Source: Solirubrobacter ginsenosidimutans (GTDB lineage Bacteria > Actinomycetota > Thermoleophilia > Solirubrobacterales > Solirubrobacteraceae). From it: a stretch of 52,250 bases of DNA. A program made the position numbers and the translations under genes. The stretch covers positions 1-52,250 of the forward strand of contig NZ_JAPDOD010000061.1 in NCBI RefSeq assembly GCF_027587205.1. Reading direction: 5' to 3'. Positions 16,286-25,681 of this stretch are shown here, piece by piece. Every line of letters begins with the position of its first letter. Position 1 is the stretch's first letter. The notes beneath the pieces are model-generated. The model had not been told where the DNA came from, searched no databases, and saw only the letters and a program-made list of their open reading frames with translations.

Positions 16286-18232
16286 TTACGGAGTCGTAGT
16301 CGACAGCGTGAAGGTGAGCGTCTTCGCGTAGGTGCCGGTGCGAAGCGCGTCGTTGACCCCGATCGACTGCTTGAAGTTCAGCGCGACCGAGTCATTGCTG
16401 ATCGGGCCGCTGTACGTGAGCAGCGTCGTGGGAGCGGCGGAACCGCCGACCGGCGCGAAGGCGGCGGTCCGGGCCGCGGCCTGCAGCGTCTGCGGCAGCG
16501 AGAAGGTGCCGTTGACGAGGTGGCCCGTGGCGGTGGCGCTCGGGTCGGCGACGGAGAGCGTCGCGTCACCCGCGGTCGAGATGACCGTGGCGGTCGTCGC
16601 CGCGGAGTAGTCCTTGGCGATGCCCGGCGTGAACGCGCCGAACGTGGCCGGGGCGCCCAGCGTCAGCGACAGGGTCGCCGGGACGGAGCCGCCGACGCCG
16701 CCGGTGGTGCAGGGCGTGATGTTGGCCACGTCGCCCTTGTCGACGAGGACCTTGGTGGTGCCCAGCAGGGTGCCGTCGGCCGCCGTGCAGGTCAGCGTGT
16801 AGCTCTCCTGGTAGAAGCCGCGCGGGCCGGCGTGCACGCCGTCGGCCTCATACGCGGGGACCGGGCGCACGGACGGGTTGACATCCCACTTGAACGTGCC
16901 CGAGGCCGGGACCGTCAGCGAGGACTCGATGTGGGTCGGGATCGCCTGCGGCGGCGTTGACGGCCCGCCGACCTTGTCGCCGCCGCCGACCGTGTTGCCG
17001 ATCTGCACCGGCGCGGTGTAGAGGTTGAAGTCCTTCGTGATCTTCAGCGTCGCGCCGGGGACGGCCTTGCCGGTGATCTGCGAGTGCGCGCCGGCCAGCG
17101 ACGCGTAGACGAGGTTCAGCCAGATCGCGTTGCGGACCGGGTGGCCCTGGAAGCGGGCGGTCTGCGCGGCGGTCGAGCCCGGGCCGGCGGTGCCGGTGTA
17201 GTCGGGCGCCGTGCACTGCTGGTACGGCGGAAGCGCCTGCGGGCAGCCCGCGCCGGAGCCGACGAGCTCGAGCGTGTTGGCGATGCCGCGGGTCGCGTAG
17301 TAGGACCAGTCGACCGTCTCGCCGCTGGTCTCGTAGTCGTGCGCCGAGTCGCGGACGTTGGTGTAGCCGTCAGCCGTCGCGTGACCCATGGCCAGCGCGA
17401 GGTCGCGGTAGCCGTTGTTGAGGTCGGGCGTCTGGCCGGCGAAGACCTCCAGGCCCGGGTAGAAGACCGCGCGCGAGTTGGTGTGCTGGGTGACGAGGGT
17501 CACGACCTGGTTCTTGAGCACGATGTCCATCGTGTTCTTGACCTCGGGCTCGGAGCCCGGGCCGCTACCGCGCTGCGTCAGGCTGACGCCGATGTTGGAG
17601 CCCCAGCCGAACGGATAGTTGCGGTTGAGATCGACGCCTGAGGGGCTGCACGTGGCGGGCGGGACGATCGCCCCGAACGGACCGCAGCTCGCGCGGCGCG
17701 GCGCGGCGGCACCCGTGGTGGCGTTCTTGAAGGCGTGGCCGTCGGGGTTGGTGAGCGGCAGGTCGATCAACCGCACCTTGTCCAGCAGCGCGGCGACCTT
17801 CGGGTTGGTCTTGGCCTGCAGCAGCACGTCGTACGCGAACTCCAGGCTGTCCTCGGCGCCCGCCGTCTCGTTGCCGTGGATCCCGCCCATGTTGAAGAAC
17901 ACGGGCTTGCCGTCGCCGACCGCGGCGGCGTTGTTCGTGATCTCGACGTACTTGATCGTGCGGCCCTGGATGCTCTTGAAGGGCGCGTCCTTGACGACCA
18001 CCTGGGTCGGGTAGGTCGTGGCGAGCGCTGTGAGCTCGGCGTTGAACTCGTCGGTCGTGCGGTACGTCGTGCGCCCGCTCGGCATCCCTGTGAGCGTGCC
18101 GAGGTTGAGGTCGGCGAGCTGCGCTACGGCAGCGTCGACGACCGGATCGGCCTTCGCGATCGATGGCGTGACGCACACGCCGATTGCCGCAACCGCGGCC
18201 AGCATTCCTGCTGCCCGCTTGACGGGTGACAT
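16286..18232 (-). CDS. Secreted M14-family zinc carboxypeptidase
   Basis: The 648-residue protein has a signal peptide (about residues 1-28, ending SIAKA). The M14 zinc site is visible: His119 and Glu122 in GGIHGNETAG and His250 in VTQHTNS, with the substrate-binding VDLNRNYPFGW and the catalytic Glu322 in TLELVG. The C-terminal third (about 390-648) is beta-rich with alternating Thr/Val/Ala and probably an adhesion or stalk domain; no LPXTG-like sorting signal is seen. It should trim C-terminal residues from external peptides. A GAGGGGG ribosome site lies 8 bp ahead of the ATG. Confidence 0.88.
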   Translation of the reverse strand: MSPVKRAAGMLAAVAAIGVCVTPSIAKADPVVDAAVAQLADLNLGTLTGMPSGRTTYRTTDEFNAELTALATTYPTQVVVKDAPFKSIQGRTIKYVEITNNAAAVGDGKPVFFNMGGIHGNETAGAEDSLEFAYDVLLQAKTNPKVAALLDKVRLIDLPLTNPDGHAFKNATTGAAAPRRASCGPFGAIVPPATCSPSGVDLNRNYPFGWGSNIGVSLTQRGSGPGSEPEVKNTMDIVLKNQVVTLVTQHTNSRAVFYPGLEVFAGQTPDLNNGYRDLALAMGHATADGYTNVRDSAHDYETSGETVDWSYYATRGIANTLELVGSGAGCPQALPPYQQCTAPDYTGTAGPGSTAAQTARFQGHPVRNAIWLNLVYASLAGAHSQITGKAVPGATLKITKDFNLYTAPVQIGNTVGGGDKVGGPSTPPQAIPTHIESSLTVPASGTFKWDVNPSVRPVPAYEADGVHAGPRGFYQESYTLTCTAADGTLLGTTKVLVDKGDVANITPCTTGGVGGSVPATLSLTLGAPATFGAFTPGIAKDYSAATTATVISTAGDATLSVADPSATATGHLVNGTFSLPQTLQAAARTAAFAPVGGSAAPTTLLTYSGPISNDSVALNFKQSIGVNDALRTGTYAKTLTFTLSTTTP

Positions 18233-18277
18233 CCTTGGGACCCCCTCATACGTGAAAACTGACCCTCCTCCGGATGA

Positions 18278-18293
18278 GGACCCTATGGGGTCC
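18278..18293. terminator. Short hairpin downstream of the SDR gene
   Basis: GGACCC and GGGTCC pair with a 4-nt loop in the gap between the minus-strand SDR gene and the carboxypeptidase gene. The stem is only 6 bp and no T tract follows, so termination would be weak. Confidence 0.3.
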
Positions 18294-18304
18294 CCATGAA
18301 CGGG

Positions 18305-19111
18305 TCAATCGCGCGGGCGTGGAGGTTCTTCGACGCGCGCCTGCAGGCGGCGCATGCCGGCGAGCCAGCGGTCGTAGTCGGAGGCCTTGCGCTGCAAGAA
18401 CTCGAGGACCTCGGGGTGCGGCAGGATGAGGAAGGTCTCGTCGGCGAGGCCGTCGATGACGGCGTCGGCGACGTCGTCGGGCTCTAGCACCGGCGCCGCG
18501 GCCGTGACGACCCGGAACCCGAGTCCGTCCTCGCCGCCCAGCCCGTCGTTGAGCAGCGGCGTGTTGACGCCCATCGGGCACAGGCAGCTGACGCCGACGC
18601 CCTTGGCGCCGTAGGTGATGCTCAGCCACTCCGCGAACGCCACTGCGGCGTGCTTGGTCACCGCGTAGGGCGCGGAGCCGATCTGCGACGCGATGCCCGC
18701 CGCGGAGGCCGTGGCGAGGAAGTAGCCGTTCTTGCGCTCAAGCCAGCCGGGGATGAGCCGCTGCGCGGCGGCGATGTGGGCGCGGACGTTGACGTTCAGC
18801 GCCAGATCCCAGTCCGCGGGCGAGGCGAGGTCGACGCCGACCGCGACCCCCGCGTTCGCGCAGAAGAGATCGACGGGGCCGAACGACTGCTCGGCGGCGG
18901 AGATCAGGACGTCGGCGTGTGCGGGATCGCCGACATCGCAGCCGACGGCGATCGCGTTGTCCAGATCGGTCGCGACGTCGGTCGCGCCCTCCTGGTCGAG
19001 GTCGGCGACGACGATCCCCTTCGCGCCCTCGTCGGCGAACCGGTAGACGAGCGCGCGCCCGATCCCTGACGCTCCGCCGGTGACCACTACGACCTTGCCG
19101 GCGACGTCCAT
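18305..19111 (-). CDS. SDR-family oxidoreductase
   Basis: The 268-residue short-chain dehydrogenase has VVTGGASGIGRAL (10-22), CANAG, the catalytic Ser in ATASAAG and YAVTKHA as the Tyr/Lys pair. The long C-terminal segment (PHPEVLEFLQRKASDYDRWLAGM) resembles cyclopentanol-dehydrogenase-like SDRs in actinobacteria. Substrate is unknown. It starts 6 bp after the stop of the large helicase gene and may be co-transcribed with it. Confidence 0.88.
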   Translation of the reverse strand: MDVAGKVVVVTGGASGIGRALVYRFADEGAKGIVVADLDQEGATDVATDLDNAIAVGCDVGDPAHADVLISAAEQSFGPVDLFCANAGVAVGVDLASPADWDLALNVNVRAHIAAAQRLIPGWLERKNGYFLATASAAGIASQIGSAPYAVTKHAAVAFAEWLSITYGAKGVGVSCLCPMGVNTPLLNDGLGGEDGLGFRVVTAAAPVLEPDDVADAVIDGLADETFLILPHPEVLEFLQRKASDYDRWLAGMRRLQARVEEPPRPRD

Positions 19112-19117
19112 CGGGCG

Positions 19118-22100
19118 CTAGGCCGCTTCGTCGGTGACCGCCGCGGCGGCGGGGCGCTTCGCGCGCGGCTTGGCCTTGGGCTTCGCCGCGGCCTTGGGCT
19201 TGGCAGCCGCCTTGGGCTTCGCTGCGGCTTTGGGCTTGGCTGCGGCCTTCGGCTTGGCTTTCGCCGCGGCCTTGGGCTTTGCGACGGCCTTCGGCTTCGG
19301 CTTGGCGGCGACGGCCGCCGCGGGCTTGGGCTTGGCAGCCGCCTTCGGCTTGGCCTTGGCCTTCGGCCGAGGCGTGATGACGCCGGGCGCCGGCTCGTCA
19401 GCCGCCACGGGCTTCGGCTTGGCCTTCGCGCGCGGCTTGGGCGTCGTCGCGACGCTGCCAGGCGTGGCGGCCTCGGTCGCAGCAGGCTTGCGGGCGCGCG
19501 ACGTGGACTCCTCCACGGCGGTGCCGGGCGCGACGAGCGCGTGCGCCTTGGCCGCGGGCTTGCGGCGCCGCGAGGACGGTTCGACGACCGCGATGCCAGG
19601 CGCGTCGAGCGGCGGCAGCGCGGCGGGCTTGCGGGCGCGGGTCTTGGGCGCCGCGACCTCCGCGGCGAGCGCGTCCCCAGAACTGCGACGCGGCGCAGGC
19701 TTCGGCACGGCGACGTCGAGCGAGAGCTGCGACGCCTCGGCCGGCGCCTTCGCGGCGGGCTTCCGGCGAGCGCGCGGCTTGGGCTTGGCGACGACTTCGA
19801 CGACCTCGACCGGAACGTCAGCCGCGGGCTTCGCGGCCGGCGTGCGCCGCGACCGCACCGGCGCCGCCTCCACGACCTCGACCGCCGCGGGCGAGCGTCG
19901 CGACCGCGCGGGCTTCGGCTTGGCCGCCACCTCGACGACCTCGACGGGCACGTCAGCCGCGGGCTTGGCCGCCGGCTTGCGCCGCGAACGCACCGGCGCC
20001 GCCTCGACGACCTCGACGGCCGCCTCGGGAGCCGGCTTGCTGCGGCCACGAGACGACGGCGCGGGAGCGCCCTCGGCCGGCGAAGCAGCGGTCGCGTCGC
20101 CGACGGCCTCGGCGGCGACCGCGGGCGCCGGCTTGCGGGTACGCGACCGCGACCGGCGCGGCTCGACGGGCTGCGACGGCTCCGCGACGGCCTCAGGCGT
20201 CTCGGACTGAGCGGCCACGGCCGGCGCGGGCTTGCGGCGGCGCGAGCGCGACGGACGCGGCTCGCCGGACTCGGGCTGCGACGGCGCGGCCAAGGCATTC
20301 GCCTCGGGCGATCCGGCGATCGCGACAGCGTCGGGGGTCGTGTCGCCGGCGGCGACGGCCGGCGCGGGCTTGCGACGGCGCGAGCGCGACGGACGCGGCT
20401 CGCTGGTCTGCGCCTGCGACGGCGCGGCCACGGCATCCGTCTCTGACGACCCGACCGCGGCGACATCGCCGCTCGCCTCGGCGGCCACCGCCGGTGCCGG
20501 CTTGCGGCGGCGTGAGCGGGACGGCTTCGGGGTCGGTTCGACGGTCTCGTCCGTCTCGGACACCGTCTCCGTCGCTTCGACGGGCGGCTGGGCGGCCGGC
20601 TTGCGGCGACGGGAGCGGGACGAGCGTGAGCTGCGGGCGGGCTGCGGCGTCGCTTCCTCGCTCGTCTCCGCCCCACCTTCCGTGGCCTCGGTCTCGGTCG
20701 GGGCCGCCGGGCGGCGGCGCGAGCGGCCGCGACGCGACGACTGGGTCGCTTCGGGATCGGCGTCGACGGGCCGGCGGCGGCGGGAGCGGCGCGAGCGCGT
20801 CGGAGCCGCCGCCTCGGGGGCGTCGTCATCGTCGTCGTCGATGTCCACATCGACGTCGACGTCATCCAGTTCGAGATCGTCGTCGTCCAGCACCGCGTCC
20901 AGCGCGCCGTTCGTCACGCCCGCCAGCACGGCGTCCGGAGCCGTCGCGTCTCCGGCGCCCTTGCGGCGACGGCGGCGCTTGGCCTTGCCACGGCCCTTCG
21001 GGAAGTTGCGCAGCAGCTCCCGCGCCAGCGCGGCCGGCTTGCGGGACATGCGGGTACGGGCGCCGTTGATGACCTCGCCCGCCTCGGCCGTATGCGGGAT
21101 CGCGGCGGCGAGCAACGCCGCCGAGAGGCGCCGGTCCTGCAGCCGCGCCTGATGAACCAGGCGACGGGCGTTGCGCGCGTGGGCGCCGCCGGACGAGTTC
21201 ACCAGAAGACCCAGCAGGCGCTTGGTCTCGGGCCAGCGCTGGACGGCGTATTCCTCGTGGACCTCGCGCGTCATGTTCGCGCAACGCCAGATCCAGTTGT
21301 TGGCCTGGTCGCGGCGACCGATCTTCTTCTCGGCCAGCGCCTGCAGGACGACCTTCACGCCTTCGCGCTTGTCGTCGCGCGGCCAGGACTCGACGAAGTC
21401 CAGCGCGCGATCGAACGCCTCGGCGTCACGCCCAGAGGCGATCTCCTGCAGCGCGCGCAGCCGCAGCGCGGGGTTCTTGTTGCGGTCGACCGCGGTGATC
21501 AGGAAGGTGCGCTTGAGCTCGCCGCCCTGGTCGAAGTGCAGCATCGCCCGCGCCCGGCGCCAGCCCGTCGGCGCGACCCGCGCCCCGGCCAGAGCCGCCC
21601 ACTGGACCTGCTCGCCGTAGTCGAGGTGCTCGACCGCGATCCGCCAGAGCTCGCGCTCGAAGACCTCGATCCGCCGGTTCTCCTCCGAAGTCACCGGCAG
21701 GACCCGGCGCTCCACGCGCAACCGGCGCCCGCGGCCGCGGCGCACCGGGCCGACGACGATCGCGCCGCCGCGGTAGACGTCGCGGTCCAGCAGCGAGTGC
21801 AGCGTCACGACCGGGTCGTCGTGCTTGGTCGCCGGGTGCACGAAGTCGACGACGATGCCGGCCTCCTTGCCCAGGTGGCGACGCGTGACGCGACCCACGC
21901 GCTGCTGGTAGATGCGCTTGGAGGCGGTCGGCGCGAGGTGCATGCAGACCGTCGCGCGCGGCGAGTTCCAGCCCTCGGCCAGCAGCTGCGCGTTGACCAG
22001 CACGTCGATGTCGCCCGCCTCGTAGCGGGCGAGGATCTGCGCCAGCTCACGCTTGGGCGTCTCGCCCGAGACGGCTTGCGCCTTCATGCCGATCTCGCGG

Positions 22101-23329
22101 AACGCCGCGGCCACGTTGTAGGCGTGACGCACGCCGGCGGCGTAAACCACGCCGGGCACGCCGTTGAAGCGCGTCTTGTAGAGGTCGGCGATCGCGAGGT
22201 TGAAGGGCAGCTGATCGAGCAGTTCGGCCAGCATCTCCTGGTCGAACTCGGTGTCCACCTCGCCGCGGCGCAACGGCACCTTGGCGATCGTGCGGACGCC
22301 CGGACCCGGCGGGATGCGCACGCAGCGCAGCGGCGAGATGACGCCGCGGCGGGCGGCCTGCGCGAGGTCGAAGCGCGAGGTCTGCGTCGGGAAGAGGTCC
22401 GTGACGTGGCGCGCGATCAGCGCGCCGGTCGCGGTCATGCCGACGAAGACGGGGCCGGTCCAGCGACGGATCGCGGCGGAGGTCTTCTCGCCCAGCGCGG
22501 TGTGCGCCTCGTCGCAGATGACGATCGAGTAGGCGTCGGAGATGTTGCCGGCGTTGCGGACGAACCACTGGTAGGTCTCGACCGTCACCGGGCCGTTCGC
22601 GGTGTCCTCGTGGCCCAGCAGCGCGGGGGCGATGCGCTTCCCGTAGCCGCGGTCGCGCAGCTCGCCGTGGAACTGGTCGACGAGGTTGCGGCGGTGGGTG
22701 AGGATCAACACGCCGCCGGTGCGCGAGGCCTCGACGAACCCGACGGCCGCGACGGTCTTGCCGGCGCCGGTCGCGTGCTCGAACCAGAAGCGCTTGCCGG
22801 CGTTGGGGTCCTCAGGCGCCTCGGCGACGTCCTCGGCCTCGGCCTCGTCCGGCGTCCACTGCGGCTCTTCTTCTTCCTCGTCGTCGTCATCGTCGTCGTC
22901 CTCGTCGACGACGACCGGCATTTCGTCATCGGCGTCGAGGACGGGCTCGGCGACGGGAGCGGCGGGACCGTCGCCGTTCTTGAGCCGGTCCGCCAGCAGC
23001 GCGGTCAGCGTGCCCGAGAGCGCGTCGACCTGATGGGCGGAGAGGACGGTGCCGTCGATGAGCTTGGGCTCGTCCTGCGAGAGCAGGCGATCCAGCCCGA
23101 GCAGCAGCGACCACTGGCGGCGCCAGTGGGGGGTCGGGACCTTCGCACCGGCCTCCAGCTCCTCCAGAGCAGAGTCCAGCGCCCGGCGCCGTGGGGTGCC
23201 GGGTGCGAGTGCGGATGCGGCGTCCTCCCCTTCGGTCAGGAAGGGTTCACGGGTGAACGCCGACGCGCGGTCGATCTCTTCGATTGAAGGAAGCGTGGCC
23301 GGTTCGGCCACTGGCGTGGTCTCAGCCAA
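19118..23329 (-). CDS. Large DEAH superfamily 2 helicase with histone-H1-like tail
   Basis: About 1,403 residues from the TTG at 23329 (a GTG at 23311 is nearly as good; the frame stays open far upstream, under the tlpA-like gene). An N-terminal region with an Asp/Glu tract (140-155) precedes a type III restriction/UvrB-like SF2 core: Walker A ATGAGKT (186-192), DEAH (273-276), GMTAT (297-301) and QQRVGRVTR. After a helical region (to about 760) come a basic cluster, an acidic run (near 800-830) and roughly 570 residues of repeats: first RSRRRKPAPAVAAE-type units separated by acidic spacers, finally tandem KPKAAA units. Such tails bind DNA in H1-like proteins. Function is probably DNA or RNA remodelling, but I do not recognise a named family with this layout. 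Confidence 0.8.
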   Translation of the reverse strand: MAETTPVAEPATLPSIEEIDRASAFTREPFLTEGEDAASALAPGTPRRRALDSALEELEAGAKVPTPHWRRQWSLLLGLDRLLSQDEPKLIDGTVLSAHQVDALSGTLTALLADRLKNGDGPAAPVAEPVLDADDEMPVVVDEDDDDDDDEEEEEPQWTPDEAEAEDVAEAPEDPNAGKRFWFEHATGAGKTVAAVGFVEASRTGGVLILTHRRNLVDQFHGELRDRGYGKRIAPALLGHEDTANGPVTVETYQWFVRNAGNISDAYSIVICDEAHTALGEKTSAAIRRWTGPVFVGMTATGALIARHVTDLFPTQTSRFDLAQAARRGVISPLRCVRIPPGPGVRTIAKVPLRRGEVDTEFDQEMLAELLDQLPFNLAIADLYKTRFNGVPGVVYAAGVRHAYNVAAAFREIGMKAQAVSGETPKRELAQILARYEAGDIDVLVNAQLLAEGWNSPRATVCMHLAPTASKRIYQQRVGRVTRRHLGKEAGIVVDFVHPATKHDDPVVTLHSLLDRDVYRGGAIVVGPVRRGRGRRLRVERRVLPVTSEENRRIEVFERELWRIAVEHLDYGEQVQWAALAGARVAPTGWRRARAMLHFDQGGELKRTFLITAVDRNKNPALRLRALQEIASGRDAEAFDRALDFVESWPRDDKREGVKVVLQALAEKKIGRRDQANNWIWRCANMTREVHEEYAVQRWPETKRLLGLLVNSSGGAHARNARRLVHQARLQDRRLSAALLAAAIPHTAEAGEVINGARTRMSRKPAALARELLRNFPKGRGKAKRRRRRKGAGDATAPDAVLAGVTNGALDAVLDDDDLELDDVDVDVDIDDDDDDAPEAAAPTRSRRSRRRRPVDADPEATQSSRRGRSRRRPAAPTETEATEGGAETSEEATPQPARSSRSSRSRRRKPAAQPPVEATETVSETDETVEPTPKPSRSRRRKPAPAVAAEASGDVAAVGSSETDAVAAPSQAQTSEPRPSRSRRRKPAPAVAAGDTTPDAVAIAGSPEANALAAPSQPESGEPRPSRSRRRKPAPAVAAQSETPEAVAEPSQPVEPRRSRSRTRKPAPAVAAEAVGDATAASPAEGAPAPSSRGRSKPAPEAAVEVVEAAPVRSRRKPAAKPAADVPVEVVEVAAKPKPARSRRSPAAVEVVEAAPVRSRRTPAAKPAADVPVEVVEVVAKPKPRARRKPAAKAPAEASQLSLDVAVPKPAPRRSSGDALAAEVAAPKTRARKPAALPPLDAPGIAVVEPSSRRRKPAAKAHALVAPGTAVEESTSRARKPAATEAATPGSVATTPKPRAKAKPKPVAADEPAPGVITPRPKAKAKPKAAAKPKPAAAVAAKPKPKAVAKPKAAAKAKPKAAAKPKAAAKPKAAAKPKAAAKPKAKPRAKRPAAAAVTDEAA
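19150..20960. repeat. Coding minisatellite encoding the basic helicase tail
   Basis: The DNA for the helicase C-terminus is a degenerate tandem array. Between about 19160 and 19400 it repeats 15-18-bp units of CTTGGGCTTGGCAGCCGC type. Between about 19900 and 20650 longer units each include the RSRRRKPAPAVA coding stretch. Unit number is likely to vary between strains. Confidence 0.75.
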
Positions 23330-23515
23330 GAGGACGGCTCGAAAAGTGGCGGTAGCAGCGAAAGCCGGTTGACGCGACTGACGCTCCAAAGAGAACTCAT
23401 TCGGCGGAAGCTCCAGGCGCCTGTCGGCGTTCCCCTCGGAAGTGCTCCCGGCGAGTCGAGACCTATTGAAGCAGGTTCGTAAGACAACCCGTGCGATCTG
23501 CCACCCTCTTGTCTC

Positions 23516-24094
23516 ATGCGACGGGTCCTTTACATCCTCGCCCCCATCGCCTTGGTGGCGATCGTGGTCATCGGCCTGACGCAGACCGGTGGCAGCGGGA
23601 ACCTCGGAGATGGCACGAAGTTCGACCTCAACGGAGCGAAGAAGACGCTCGAGACCGCTCCGGCACCGCTCAACGGTCTCTACTCCCAGGCCAACACCTT
23701 GATCGGCGGCGGCGAGTCCGCGTTCGACCAGCAGATCGCCCAGCTCAAGGGCACGCCGGTGATCGTGAACAAGTGGGCATCGTGGTGCGGACCGTGCCAG
23801 GCCGAGTTCCCGGTCTTCCAGGAGGCCGCGCTGACGCATGGCAAGAACATCGCGTTCCTGGGCCTCAACAGCGGTGACAAGGACAAGGCCGCGCTGAAGT
23901 TCCTCAAGACGCGCCCGCTGCCGTTCCCGTCCTACACGGACGGGGACTCGAAGATCGCCACCAAGCGGGCGATCGCCGCCGGCTTCCCGATGACCGAGTT
24001 CATCGACCGCAACGGCAAGTCGGCCTACACCCACACGGGCCCGTACACGAGCGAGGACCAGCTCAACAAGGACATCGAGCGCTACCTGCAGTGA
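23516..24094 (+). CDS. Membrane-anchored TlpA/ResA-like thioredoxin
   Basis: The 192-residue protein has an uncleaved-looking N-terminal helix (about 5-22) and a thioredoxin domain with the active site WASWCGPC (Cys91, Cys94). The cis-Pro segment is GFPMTEF. Proteins of this class reduce disulfides outside the membrane, for example the apocytochrome c thiols, which would complement the ccm genes at 8.8-11.1 kb; that link is inferred. It is divergent from the helicase gene across 186 bp and its stop overlaps the next start in GTGA. Confidence 0.87.
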   Translation: MRRVLYILAPIALVAIVVIGLTQTGGSGNLGDGTKFDLNGAKKTLETAPAPLNGLYSQANTLIGGGESAFDQQIAQLKGTPVIVNKWASWCGPCQAEFPVFQEAALTHGKNIAFLGLNSGDKDKAALKFLKTRPLPFPSYTDGDSKIATKRAIAAGFPMTEFIDRNGKSAYTHTGPYTSEDQLNKDIERYLQ

Positions 24095-25059
24095 CGGCGA
24101 TGCAGCCCCAGGTCCGCGTCGACCCGCTGACCGGGCTCAAGACGATCATCGCCGGCGAGCGCGCCGACCGCCCCGGCGCGGGCTTCGACATCCCGCCCGA
24201 CGACACCGTAGACCCCGCGACGGATCCGTTCTCGCCGGGCAACGAGCACGAGACGCCACCGGAGATCTACCGCGACGGCGACCCCTGGAAGGTGCGCGTC
24301 TTCGCCAACAAGTTCCCCGCGCTGGAACCCGATGCGCGCACCCCGGAACGCGACGCGGTGCCCGACCTCTTCACCGCCCAGCCGGCGGCCGGCGCGCACG
24401 AGGTGATCGTCAACGCGCCCGATCCGGTCACAAACCTCGCGGACCTGTCCACTACCCAGGTGCAGCTCGCCGTCGAGACGTGGCGGGCGCGCATGCGCGC
24501 GCACGAGGACGCGGCCTGCCGCCACCTGATCGTCAATGAGCACCACGCGGCCGGCGCATCGCTCCCGCACACCCACGCGCAGCTCTTCGCGATGGACTTC
24601 GTCCCCGCGGCGGTGGCCCGCGAGCGCGAGCGCTTCGGCGCGTACGCGGTGCGGACGATGGGCGGCAACCTGCTCGCCGACCTCGTCCAGGAGGAGGTCC
24701 GGCGGCGCGAGCGGATCGTCGCGATCGACGACGAAGCCGTGCTGATGGCGCCCTTCGCCTCGCGCGTCCCGTTCCACCTCGTCCTGGCGCCCAGGCGGGC
24801 GCGGGCGCGCTTCGAGGAGGACGGGCCGACCGGCGCCGCGCTGCTGCACGACGCGCTGCGGCGCCTACGGGCGCGCCTCGGCGTCTCGCCGCCGCTGAAC
24901 CTGTGGGTGCGGACGGCGCCCAGCGGCGCCGACCACTTCTGCTGGCGGATCGAGATCCAGCCCCGCCTCACCCACCAGGCCGGGCTCGAGCTCGGCACCG
25001 GCGTGAACCTCTGCATCGTCGCGCCCGAACAGGCGGCGGCCGAGCTGCGCGAGCTGTGA
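24091..25059 (+). CDS. Galactose-1-phosphate uridylyltransferase-like (HIT superfamily) protein
   Basis: The 322-residue protein follows the GalT layout: [34 protein letters not shown], and the catalytic triad region HTHAQ (His160, His162, Gln164) where His162 would take the UMP. Two features differ from true GalT: the zinc ligands of CPFCPGN are replaced (DPFSPGN) and HPHGQ reads HTHAQ. It may use another nucleotide sugar or act as an ADP-glucose-type phosphorylase. GTG at 24091 is coupled to the preceding stop; an ATG at 24100 is an alternative. Confidence 0.8.
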   Translation: MTAMQPQVRVDPLTGLKTIIAGERADRPGAGFDIPPDDTVDPATDPFSPGNEHETPPEIYRDGDPWKVRVFANKFPALEPDARTPERDAVPDLFTAQPAAGAHEVIVNAPDPVTNLADLSTTQVQLAVETWRARMRAHEDAACRHLIVNEHHAAGASLPHTHAQLFAMDFVPAAVARERERFGAYAVRTMGGNLLADLVQEEVRRRERIVAIDDEAVLMAPFASRVPFHLVLAPRRARARFEEDGPTGAALLHDALRRLRARLGVSPPLNLWVRTAPSGADHFCWRIEIQPRLTHQAGLELGTGVNLCIVAPEQAAAELREL

Positions 25060-25481
25060 GAGCGCTCGTCCAGCGCGTCGCGCGGGCCTCGGTGACGGTC
25101 GACGGGACGGTGACCGGCGCGATCGGCCCGGGCCTGCTCGTGCTGCTCGGCGTGACGCACACCGACACCGAGGCCGACTGCGATCGCCTCGCGGAGAAGG
25201 TTCGCAACCTGCGCGTCTTCGCCGACGCCGACGGCAAGATGAACGAGCCGCTGGGCGCACGCGAGCTCCTCTGCATCTCGCAGTTCACGCTCTACGGCGA
25301 CACCCGCAAGGGCAACCGCCCCGCCTACGTCGACGCGGCGCGGCCCGAGGTGGCCGAGCCCCTCTACGAGCGCTTCTGCGAGCGATTGGACGCGCAGCGC
25401 GGCGTGTTCGGCGCGCACATGGACGTCGAACTCGTCAACGACGGGCCGGTCACCGTGATGATCGAGGTACCGAGCCATTAA
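25056..25481 (+). CDS. dtd: D-aminoacyl-tRNA deacylase
   Basis: This 141-residue protein is a full-length Dtd: [15 protein letters not shown] at the start, the [15 protein letters not shown] motif and a C-terminal [11 protein letters not shown] with the conserved Gly-Pro cis motif nearby. It hydrolyses D-amino acids mischarged on tRNA. GTG start at 25056 overlapping the GalT-like stop (GTGA); 7-bp-stem hairpin follows at 25511. Confidence 0.94.
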   Translation: MRALVQRVARASVTVDGTVTGAIGPGLLVLLGVTHTDTEADCDRLAEKVRNLRVFADADGKMNEPLGARELLCISQFTLYGDTRKGNRPAYVDAARPEVAEPLYERFCERLDAQRGVFGAHMDVELVNDGPVTVMIEVPSH

Positions 25482-25510
25482 GTGGGCGCGCCCGGACGAG
25501 TACGCATTCC

Positions 25511-25527
25511 GGCGGGCCCGGCCCGCC
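25511..25527. terminator. GC hairpin after dtd
   Basis: GGCGGGC and GCCCGCC form a 7-bp stem with a 3-nt loop 30 bp beyond the dtd stop. No T tract follows. It may be a weak terminator or RNA-stabilising element. Confidence 0.4.
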
Positions 25528-25675
25528 AGCTGTCTCGCCCAGCGGGCTCACCACCGCTTCGCTCGCGGGCGGCGGCCACCGCATCCGGACCACCAGTACG
25601 CCCGCGGCGGCCGCCGCGGGGCAGCGACGACCCGTGATCTGGCCGGCGATGCGCGCTCATCGCGTCCGCGCCCAC

Positions 25676-25681
25676 TAGGCT
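25676..25681 (+). promoter_or_regulatory. -10 box TAGGCT, leaderless-type promoter
   Basis: TAGGCT ends 7 bp before the ATG at 25689, so the mRNA would begin at the start codon. No ribosome site precedes that ATG. No clear -35 hexamer is visible. Confidence 0.55.

Noticed and set aside
19150..20960. CRISPR-like repetition
   Set aside because: Repeats are coding, in frame, degenerate and not separated by unique spacers of constant length.
21092..23287. Open frame of 731 codons on the plus strand across the helicase gene
   Set aside because: Antisense to the conserved SF2 motifs; composition (His, Asp, Arg, Val) is that of a shadow frame and no motif is present.
23330..24034. Upstream extension of the helicase frame by 235 codons
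   Set aside because: It runs antisense through the TlpA-like gene with its clear WCGPC site; the extension carries no helicase-family sequence.
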